DNA from: Watersipora subatra
Lineage: Eukaryota; Bryozoa; Gymnolaemata; Cheilostomatida; Watersiporidae
Assembly (NCBI RefSeq): GCF_963576615.1
Contig: NC_088708.1
Location: forward strand, 64,768,672-64,832,671
Direction of reading: 5' to 3'
Length of the DNA stretch: 64,000 nt
Position 1 is the first letter of the stretch. Each line of letters begins with the position of its first letter. Made by a program: the position numbers and the translations under genes. Below are positions 14,101 to 26,100 of this stretch, piece by piece. The notes under the pieces were generated by a model, which made no database searches, was not told the origin of the DNA, and saw nothing but the letters and a program-made list of their open reading frames with translations.

Positions 14101-17100
14101 TTTACTTGCAACAAAATTCACGTTACAGTTATTTGGTATCAAAAGATTCACCATGTTTTACTATGCTGCGTTGTAGATACAAAATATGTGGAAATGTGAT
14201 TAAACGCTCTTAAAGGCTAAAAATCAAACAGTTAATCTCCACCATCACAAAACTGCCATAGATTAGAATCTCTTTCTAAAACGGCTCAAGAGGGATGGAT
14301 GTAGATGAACGAGATGGCTTTTGTTTACACTCTCATGCAACCTCATTTGTCAAAATAATTTGGCAAATATACTTCACGCATCCAATAAAGCCATGTTTAT
14401 TGTTTTTATTGTCTATTTAATCGTCATTGTAATGCTGTCACTTTCAGCACTGATATCTTATAACCTACCGTAAAAACTCATTTAATTTTTTAGCTTTAGC
14501 TCAAATGAGTACATATCATTGTCTAATAAACATGATGAGCCTGTTGGTCACCTGTGATAACTGAAAAGTGCTGCAAAAACTATTTGCGCTATTTGGCAGA
14601 AAGCATTGGTCACATGATCAAATTACGACTAGACGATTAGACCAAGCCAAAACAAAACTGTAAAGTAGCGAGCATTTATATTTGATACGGGGTCATCGGT
14701 AAAACTAAAAGTGTTTGTCACAAAGTAGTGCTACGAGAAGTTTTATATTGAGTCTTTTATTGGCCTTTCAATTCCCGTAAGAACATCAAGTGTCAAAACA
14801 ATAACCAAATGGATTAACTACATCAGAGAAATAAACTGATTCCGATCTTTGACGGTTTTGTGATGGCGGCGATTAACTGTTCGTTTTTGAGCTTTTATTA
14901 ACTTGCAATAAAACTTTTACACATTTTGTACCTACAACACAGCAGAGTAAGCCATGGTGAATTTATTGATACCAAACAACTGTAATGTGAATTTTGTTGC
15001 AAGTAACCATTTAACCAATTCATCAAATTAATGCAATTCAGCTAAGGTATGCTAAATGTACAAGACAGTTGGAATTTGAAGTGACTCACTCAGAGCCTAA
15101 ATATAGCTGTATTAATATTTTACCACATTCATTGACTAACTTGGTTTATTTATTGAGTTTTACGAATAGGCAAAACTTTCTTAACAGAAGTTGCTCTGCA
15201 ATATTAGCTATGAAATAGAAAAACAGAGTTAATGCATTAAAAGCAATCTATCTGCTAATGAAAGCATTTCTAAATGACGACTAACAATTAGCGCTTACAT
15301 GATGCATCTAATGATAGGCAGTATTGACATTCAGGAATGATAAACGTTTCATTCATAACTACTTACTGCCAAATGATTGTATTCCAAAATGTTTGATGCG
15401 TGGACAATGTTGTATTATCTGAATACACTCATCACAGACTTTCGTGTAGATGATCGTTTAGTAAAGTAGATCTATAGCTCATCTATCTATACAGTACAAT
15501 TTCTCATGATGGCTGCTGCAATTCGTTTATTCCCCTCTCAGAATAGGTTTTTCAATGTTGGAGCATTGAGCTCAAATACGTCTTATCTGAACTCGATGTC
15601 TTTTATATCTGTCTTTTTGAGAAGGCTTTGATATGGCACCTTTGTATGACCTTTGTATGACCTTTGTATGACCTTTGTATGACATTTGTATGACCTTTGT
15701 AAGACCTTTATATATTGGTTGATTCTAATATTGGTTTGCTGTTATGCTTTTTTCAAAAATAGAGAAATTCAATCATTATTCCTGTCCAACTAAATCAATT
15801 TAAAAAAAGTCCCATTCGTTTAATCACTTTACATGGTTAAAAATACAAACTAGCAAGTGGCAGGCAACTCTCATTACCTCTCACTGTTTATAAGCCAACT
15901 TTTAACACTCGGGCAATGCCGAGTTAAGTTTTAAGCAGATAATACTGTTCACTGCTGCACTTTTATAGCATTACTAAGTTTACATGCAATATATACACCA
16001 GTCATGCCTCAACATAAGACTTAAATGCGTTCTTGGGTTAATCTCGAAATTCAATTCACTCGTATATCAAGGCACTATTTCCTAAATAAAATAACTCAAT
16101 GACAATTGATCTGTTGCCACACTACGAAAAAAACCAATAAAACAAGATATTATGGTCAAGAAATACGTTTTCAACTATTTTAATTCAGTACTTACAATAA
16201 GAAAGTAACAAATACCTATTTAGTTGTTAAAATCTGTGACGAAATGCAACATTACTATATACACTACTGTAATTTTTCACTTTCCAGACAGACATAATGG
16301 CCAACAGCGATCTGGGAGAGACTTGGCAGATACGCATTCAGCTCACTAAACTTTTGGGCCGCTACGTAACAGAAAATTCAAATTTAAATGGAATGCAATT
16401 AGCTTACAAAATTTTAATTTTTTATAAGCTCGCTTTAAGTTTGTCATTTTAACTTTATTGTACGTTTTTGGTTTAAAGCGTTCAGCTTCCCTTTCACTAT
16501 TGATATATTATTTTTAGCCAACCATTTAAAACTTTTTTCACACTGATTCGAGGAAAAGATCAAGCAGTGCTGTTCTCAAAAGCGGTCTCTTGCATACTTG
16601 GCCATACGGTGGCCACCGAAAACCGGCTTGTATGTTCATATGTCAACAATTACTCGTATCTCAAAGAAATAAGTTGCTCAAAATTCTGCTTTTCTTTTGA
16701 CTTTCTCGTGTTTTAGGGCACTCGTATATTGAGGTACAACTGCAGTGTTTGACTTGCTATTCAAATACATCCCAGCGTGTTTAAGTTTTTTTCCTTCTGA
16801 ACTCCGCTTTAAAGTGGTACTTACAAAACATGAATGTACATGTTAATATACATGTACAATATTTTAATGTACATGTAAATATTGGCATACATATGCTGTA
16901 GCCTATAAAAGAATTAGTCTGGTTCAACAATTTTGCCCCATATAAGCAAGGTAAAATTTATTGTAATTAGATGGTTTCTCTGTGAGCAAAGCTGTGCCTT
17001 GGTTGCTAGCCTTGAAGGATTTTTAAACATTCCAAGCACTTTTAAAGATCATATTGTACTTTTAAATTTAAGTATATTTGTAAATTAGTGTCGATATTTT

Positions 17101-20100
17101 ATAGTTTGTTTCCTTTTTCACAGTCTACCAACAACTAGCAAACTGTACAAATAGTTTAATAGTAGAATACAATCAGTAAATAAAGACATTTGATAAATTA
17201 ATATACATGTGATACATATAAGGTACCAGCAGATAATGTTCCTGCAATTCCTTTTTCACTCCAAGAAATCATACCATTTATACAACCTTGGTGTAATTTA
17301 TCAGCAAATGTGAAACTTATCAATTCAGAAATGTAAGTCATTCTGATGAACTTCACTTGTCCAAATCATGTGTTCAATTTTTCTCTAAGCTGATCATAGG
17401 TTAGTGCTAAATCTATATCAATCACTAAAACACTTACTGTTTATAAATTTCTAAAGCGTAGATGATATTATTAACCAAATGGATTAACTACAGCAGAAAA
17501 ATAAACTGATTCTGATCTTCGACGGTTTTGTGATGGCGGCCATTAACTGTTTGTTTTTGAGCTTTTAAGAGCTTGTAATCAAACTTTCACATATTTTGCA
17601 ACTACAACACAGCAGAGTAAGACATGGTGATTTTTGTGATACAAACAACTGTAATTTGAATTTTGTTGCAAGTAAAAAATTTACCAATTCATCAAATTAG
17701 TGCAATTCAGCTAAGGTATGCTGAATATACAATACAGTTGGAATTTGAAGTGACTCACTCAGGGCCTAAATGTAGCTGTATTAATATTTTACTCACATTC
17801 ATTGACTACCTTGGTTTATTTATTGAGTTTTATAAATAAGCAAAACTTTCTTAACAGAAGTTGCTCTACAATATTAGCTATGAAATAGAAAACAGAGTAA
17901 ATGCATTTAAAGCAATCCATCAGCTAATAAAAGCATTTCTAAATGACAACTACATGTAGCAGTTAGCGCTCACATCAAAGATGAGAGCTCACATCAGAGA
18001 GGCAGTATTGGCGCACAGGACTGATAAACGTTTCATTCATAACTACTGCTAAATGATGGTACCCCAAAAGATTTGATACGTGGACAGTGTTGTATTATCT
18101 GAGTACACTCATCATAGACTTTCAAATGGATGATCGTTTAGTAAAGTAAATCTATAGCTCATCTATCTATACAGTACAAATGCTCTTGATGGCTGCTGCA
18201 AGTCGTTTATTCCCCTCTCAGAATAGTTTTTTTCAATATTGGAGCATCGAGCTCAGATACGTCTTATCTGAACTCGATGCCTTTTATGTCTGTCTTTTTG
18301 AGAAGGCTTTGGTATGGCACCTTTGTATGACCTTCGTATGGCATTTGTATGACCTTTGTGTGACCTTTTTATATTGGTTGATTTTAGCATTTGTTTGCTG
18401 TTATGCTCTTTTTTCAAAAATAGAAAAACTCAATCATTATTCCTGGCCTACTAAATCAATTTAAAAACAGTTCCATTCGTTTAATCGCTTTGCTTAGTTA
18501 AAAATACAAACTAGCAAGTGGCAGGCAACTCTCATTACCTCTCATTGTTTATAAGCCAACTGTTAACACTCGGGCAATGCCGAGTTAAGTTTTAAGCAGA
18601 TAATACTGTTCACTGCTGCACCTTTATAGCATTACTAAGTTTACATGCAATATATACACCAGTCATGCCCCAACATAAGACTTAAATGCATTCTGGGGTT
18701 AATCTCGAAATTCAATTCACTCGTATATCAAGGCACTATTTCCTAAATAAAGTAACTCAATGACAATTGATCTGTTGCCATACTACGAAAAAAACCAATA
18801 AAACAAGATATTATGGTCAAGAAATATGTTTTCAACTATTTTAATTCAGTACTTACAATAAGAAAGTAACAAATACCTATTTAGTTGTTAAAATCTGTGA
18901 CAAAATGCAACATTACTATATACACTACTGTAATTTTTCGCTTTCCAGACAGACATAATGGCCAACAGCGATCTGGAGGAGACTTGGCAGATACGCATTC
19001 AGCTCACTAAACTTTTGGCTGCTACGTAACTGAGCATTCAAATTTAAATGGAATGCAATTAGCTTACTAAATTTTAATTTTTTATAAGCTCACTTTGAGT
19101 TTGTCATTTTAACTTTATTCTACGTTTTTGGTTTAAAGCGTTCAGCCTCCCTTTCACTATTGATATATTGTTTTTAGCTAAACATTTAAAACTTTTTTCA
19201 CACTGATTCGAGGAAAAGATCAAGCAGTGCTGTTCTCAAAAGCGGTCTCTTGCATACTTGGCCATATGGTGGCTATCAAAAACCGGCTTGTATGTTCATA
19301 TGTCAACAATTACTCGTATCTCAAGGAAAGAAATTGCTCAAAATTCTGCTTTTATCTTGGGTTCCTCGTGTTTTGGGGCACTCGTATATTAAGGTACAAC
19401 ACAGTTTTTGCCTTGCTATTCAAATACATCCCAGGGTGTTTAAGTGTTTTTCCTTCTGAACCTCGCTTTAAAGTGGTACGTACAGAACATGAATGTAAAT
19501 ATCGGCATACATCTGCTGTAGCCTATAAAAGAATTTGTCTGGTTTTACATATTCGCCCCATATGAGCAAGGTAAGATTTAATGACATTAGATGGTCTCTC
19601 AGTGAGCAAAGTTGTGCTTTGGTTGCTAGTCTTTCAGAATTTGTAAACATTCCAAACACTTTTAAAGATCAAATTGTACTTTTAAATTTAAGTATATTTG
19701 TAAATTAGTGTCGATATTTCATAGTTTGTTTCCTTTTTCACAGTCTACCAACAACCAGCAAACTGCACAAAGGGTTCAATAGTAGAATACAATCGGTAAA
19801 GAAAGACATTTGATAAATTAATATACATGTGATACATATAAGGTACAAGCAGATAATGTTCCTGCAGTTCCATTTTCACTCCTAGAAGTCATACCGTTTA
19901 TACAACCTTGGTGTAAATTATTAGCAAATGTGAAACTTATCAATTCAGAAATGTAAGCCATTGTGATGAACTTCACTTGTCCAAATCATGTGTTCAATTT
20001 TTTTTTTTATATATCAATCACTAAAACACTTACTGTATATAAATTTCCAAAGCGTAGATGTTATTATAATTTGATCGGGTCAAAATGGTGTCCAATCAAA

Positions 20101-23100
20101 GTTTAAACTTTAGAAAACAACTCATTCTACTAAACATACTGGTTTCCAGTACTTTTTATGATAATGTTTTCTTTGTTTTTTAGTTTTTCATACCTTCGTT
20201 TATGAAAGTTACCAACGTAGATCTTTAATAGGATCAGTTTGAAAAGGTTTTTTATGGAGTTTATATATTATATAATATAAGTGAACTTGAAAGTTTTAGC
20301 ACAGCCTGAAAGAATGCTCACCTTTGCATACCGTACATTCAAGAAGTGGTTCATACCTACATTTTTAGCCATATGAAAAACTTTTGTCACAGTCAAGCAT
20401 GAAATAACTGGTTGACTATGAGCTCACACGTTGTAGCAGCTACAATGTCTATTATCTGTGGCTACAGAGCTTTGTGACTTTAAGTGATGTAAATCAAAAA
20501 CCTTTGAATGAAATTATTTCTTTATTCCATTCCATTCTGCTAAATACATTTAGACTATTAGGTTATTACTATATGAGAACCAATGTAGTTAATTAGTAAA
20601 CTAGCATTAGTGTAATAGAGAGGTCAGGAACCTTTTTGACTGAGAGAGCTAAAAAACCCCTTGTTTCAAATTTAATTCTAGACGATACATATGTATATTT
20701 TGAATCTCTAAACCATGCAATTAAAAATAAAACCCAAAAACTTGCGCCTGTTTGAGCACTTCTAGAGTATAAAAAACAGGATTTCGTTGAACAACAATGT
20801 TCTAATAACACTTTTTTCTTATAGCCCTATTTTGGTGCGACGGGTTTACCTTTTGATCTAAGAACAACTTGTGTTGTCCCTGTGCAGCCTGAGTAGAGCA
20901 AAGTACAGACAGCACCAAAAACTCTTTTGCTGTGCACCACATCAATAAGTTGCATGTGATTATATACTTCTATTGAATTGATGTTATTTTTTAACTTTGT
21001 TCATTGTTACTGTAACTTCAACATTAATTGTATTATTTTGGTAATTAAATTACCAGCAAAATTATGGATTGTTTTTCTTTTGATTTATCAAAGAGCCAGA
21101 TACAATTATTAAAAAAGTCACAGATTGCTCTCGAGCCATAGGTCCCTACCCATTTTTTAATGAGTGAACCAATTATATCGGACTGTGCTGTTCTATTTCA
21201 GCCCAAAACTATGTAGATCACTTTGACCTGAATATTTAGCAAGTAATTAGCTTGAATAAGCTCAACTTCATGTAGTAATTTTCCTATGGAGTCTTGTTTT
21301 TATAATTTAAAATACTGCCATTCTGTTTTGATGAATTGTGACAAAAGAAATTTTCATTCGCAGAAAAAAGCTCTTTTTGCAGGGTTGAACATTAAAATTT
21401 TATGAACTTCAAATAATAGTGGAATTTTGTGATTTTATACAGAACAGTTAATTTCTATGAAATTCAATTACGTTAGATTGCATGTTCAAATACTGTCAAA
21501 TAGCACAATTTTTAAACACCTTTGATAGATTTCAAACTTTAGACACTTTCCAACTTACATAAAAATTATCATAAGAAAATTATAATATTATCAAATCTTT
21601 GAGTATAGGCCAATTTCTTATTTATTATGTTATGTACTCCAATCATCTCAATAACAATCCAAAACATCATGTGAATGTTCTATTTAGCTAATTTTAGCAG
21701 ACACAGATATTTTTGATGGACCTCTTAATGAATCATGTTTCATTAAAATATCTTATCACAATCGCACTAGTTGAAGTTGTAACAGATATTCAAAAACATG
21801 AAACTGCAGTGCCTGCAGGGGTATTGCTTTAAAGACGGCAGTGGTAGAAAGTAGTGGTGAAGACTGCAATGATATTCCTTTAAATAAACATGGAATATTA
21901 AAGCAAGTCAGATATCCTCACTATATCTTTAAATACAAACATATGGAGTTGATCTAAATGAAGCTTCAAGGATTGAATGCTATAGTATTTAACTGTTGAT
22001 TTTCAACATTATAACTATATATATTTAAGGAACACATGAACAGTCAGCAGTAGTTCTACTGTCAGACCAGCAGTTACCTGTTGAACCATTTCTCCATACT
22101 TCTTCCCAGTGGACACAACTTCTAAGATCTGCTTCCTACAGAAGAAGTTTCTACTGCTGCCAAGAATATAGTCCACAGATGAACTTTCTGTTAAGTCTGT
22201 TTACTCCTGTAGCAAGGCATATTGCTATTCACAGTATAGCACACAATAGCCTGATGATTGGAGAAGTAGAGGTCATTAGCTATAGTAAGTAAAAAGTGGT
22301 ACACATTGTTTTTAATGTTTTTTTAAATTTTTTGTATAGCAGCCAATATTTTTTCTGTATATATAATTCTCACATGCTATTAGGCTTTTATTCTCTGCAA
22401 ATACAGAGGTCACGGTTTTGTATATATGATCATTCCAGGTTTGTATGTTTGCAATATAAACTTTGCAGCATGACAGCTCATGCGACAGTTAATAGACAAA
22501 AAAAAGGAGAATTAGCTTTTGAATTTTTCTGCTGTTTGTATAAACAGATGTTGTTTAGTTGGTTTGGTTTTGTGAGCATGTGTTGTTTATTTTACCATAA
22601 CCATATTCGTATGTACTAAAGCTGGTTCCATGGCCCTTAAAAATGATTGGGCAGAGAAGAATATTTATGACATTTTTAATGCTAATATTAACAACAGCTT
22701 GCTACAACATTACTCTACACCTTAATAATAACTGAAAAAGAGAGTTCTTCTTCAACTTCTGACCGGGATAGATTAACTGGTTACGTAAATTATTACTTTT
22801 TATATCGACAGAAGGTGATACATTTGTACATGGAATTGTGCATTTCTTTTAGAGGAACTTTAATTACCTTGAAAAATTAAAAACATCTACATACCAAATT
22901 TCGACATTAAACTTGCTAGACAAAAGGTCCTGTGTCAACTCATCTCATTCCGGTACTTCAAAATAATTGCGCTTATGGTTATTATCGGCGCTTTATCAGC
23001 ACACCTGATGGTCTCCTACTGCACAATAGACTACCAGGGTACTAGTAATATTAATTGTAAGGATGTCTCTTATTATGCACCAGTGATACTTGGCTTACAC

Positions 23101-26100
23101 CTATAAGTATGGTAACAAACTAAGACACTCAGGCACCTTTTATCAGACCCACTTGTATCAGTTGTCTCTTACAAACTAACATAATAACAGATTGTTATTA
23201 GTCGTCGTCTCCTAACAGAGTAATAATAAAAAACTTCATCATCATTATCAACAATCACATCCTTACTACAACTAATAACGGTTGTACCGCTTCTATCTTT
23301 TGGCTATATTAGTGAGGGTTAGCAATAGATGCTGTGTTGAATGTGCTTTAATTTCTAAGGTTAAGGTCCAATTGTTAAAAATACAATAAAAAACTAATTA
23401 ACACTGTTGCAAATTGTAGAAGAAAAATGACAATTTAACAAATTTGTAAAAATTGTCAATGCATTGAGTTCACAAAAATATCGTTAAAAATTTATCTTTA
23501 TAAATTAGTTATTTTTGTTAAACCGTTGTGTTGATACGTTTTCTAAACCATACCTATAGCTAAAGATTTTTACCACAGAACTTAGGCATGCTTTAAGTAG
23601 CTTCGGTCTTCATTTATGACTCACTTTTTCAAAAATAACAGCTGTTTCAAAAGGTTTTAAAGTTTTGAACTACATGTAATATATGTCAATGCAAACTAGT
23701 TTATTTGTAAAGTAATCTGTAATCCGAGTTAGCCGTGAAACTTGTCATCTAATTTATAGTATTAATACTGCGTATATCTGTAATTATGTTTTGATAGTCA
23801 ATATTTAAGATTTCTGCAGTTCTTGTGATTTTATAAGCATCGGTATGAATAAATATGTTTTGTAAACACTCCATTTTCCACCTTCCCATGGTCAGCTCAA
23901 TAATAATTTCTCTCTAACTCTCTTTAGTATTGAATCTTTTCAACAATAATTATCTCTATAGAAAACATAATTAGTATCATTACACAGGAAGATACCATGT
24001 CAGCACACAGCAGATAGATGTGAACACCCAAGTACAGAGTGGGCAGTCTACAGAACATAGAGAAGCTGGTGGAACCACATATAAGGTTAGCATGTGCACC
24101 CACGATCATAAGTCACTGAGTACTCATGTCTATAATAACTTACAATGCTTACCTGTCTAAAAGCAGTTAGCACTATGGTTTAACACCCGTTTACCATTCT
24201 CTCCACAGTTCTCTGCGTGGCTTTAAAATTGTAAAATCTCAATTTTGCCTATTTTAATGTCACGGAGTTTTGTTGAGCAAGTATTAGCTTCTATGCTGAC
24301 TTTCAACTTTTCTTTTCTACTGAGTTAATTGCTATAGTTTTGTTATTATAATCTGCTATCAATTGCTACTTTACATATGTATGTATGTATATTCTTAAGG
24401 GTGCTTGTCATGTGTTAAATATCATAATCATGTTATTATAAGCTACTACCAAATACAACTTTACATATGTATATTTTTAAGGGTGCTCGTCATGTGTTAG
24501 TTATCATAATCATGTTAGTATAAACTGCTACCTAATACTACTTTACATATGTATATTCTTAAGGGTAGCTGTATTGTGATAGATATCATAATCATGTTAG
24601 TATAAACTGCTACCTAATACTACTTTACATATGTATATTCTTAAGGGTAGCTGTCTTGTGTTAGATATCATAATTATTTTATTTTAAGCTGCTTCTAAAT
24701 ATTACATTACATATGTATATTCTAAAGGGTTGATGTCGTGTTTTAGATATCATAATCATGTCATTATAAGCTGATACCTAATACTTCATGGCATATGTAT
24801 AGTCTTAAGGGTTGCTCTCATGTGTTAGATATCATAATCATGTTTTTATGAGCTGATACCAAATACTACTTTACTTAGTGTAAAACTTGTATTTGAATGC
24901 CACCTTTATTTGAAGGCCACCTCTATTTAAATGCCACTATAGAAGTAAGGTTAAAAAAATAGAGCGCCACTCTTTATTAAAAGGCCACCTTTATTTGAAG
25001 GCCATTTATATTTGTGCGACCCTTCGACATTCATTACACTAATTAGTAATCAAAGGTACCTTTGATTCTTTGTTTGAAAATTTCTTTATAAAATTAGCCT
25101 AAATTTGTGAGACAATTTTAAACATTCGTTTGGGAATTTCCAATTTAAAAAGCGAGATTTTTTCTTTCTGATGTTCAAATTATTTAGTGTTATTACGGCT
25201 TTTGCAGGTACTTCCCCAGTTAGAAAACAAAGAACTACTTATGTTACTGACATTATAGCCAATTCTCATTCAGAATGGATTAAATACTCGGACAATAAAA
25301 TGATTGCACTGATTATGATGGTGGTGAAAGTAATAGTTTTGAAAGAGTAAGGAATTTTTTAGTGGTTGTTATAGCTTTGTAGAAATCATAGCTTCACCTA
25401 GCTTTTGCAATGCACCTGTAGTAGCTACGTTAACTTTTGTGCAAGGATCTGTTTGTTAACATATTGGCCACATAAAATTTTTTATTAAAAATGTTCTAGA
25501 AATAGTTTATAATGGAAAATACATTGCATACATGTCATGCAACCAAATTGTCAATTTTTAGTGAAATTGCTGGCAGTATAAGAAAAAAGCTAAATGTATA
25601 CATGCACTGGCAGTGAAAGGGTTAAATTATTTTCTATAAAAATTTTATGTTGGATTTCATGATATTGTTTGTTGCTTGGTAAATTAAATTATACTACAAT
25701 TTCATGTTGGGTGTTATGTTATAGTCTGTTGTTCGATGAATGAAACTTAAATTTCCAAAGTCTTGAGCAGTTAGTTGAAAAACTGAACGCCGCCCTTTTG
25801 TGGAACCTCATCTCTAATTAAACGATATCATAAAATAAGGATTAAAAATAGAATGTCATGGCGTTTAAATAAAGGTTTAACAGTATGTATATTTTTTAGG
25901 CTTGATTTGACGTGTTATGGATCATATCCTCTTATGATAAAATGTTTGCTTGCATCGGTTTACTTTTCAGAGTTTCTACAAAAACATGCTTAAAAGATAT
26001 ACAACATTCACACTGTAGTAAGCTTAATTAACCTAATATGATAACATAAACAACTTTAGCTGAAGGCACCAAGTCAACATAATCAAGAATTTTATGCTGG

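Noticed and set aside
18180..18464. 94-codon ORF in copy 2 of the tandem duplication
   Set aside because: The counterpart in copy 1 (about 15508-15800) is interrupted, there is no family match, and it is partly made of minisatellite.
23932..24085. Longer exon 4 from the strong acceptor CTCTCTTTAG
   Set aside because: All three frames hit stops within about 50 nt.
24373..24880. Regular repeats considered as a CRISPR-like array
   Set aside because: Whole 82-bp unit is conserved with no variable spacers, and the setting is eukaryotic intron.
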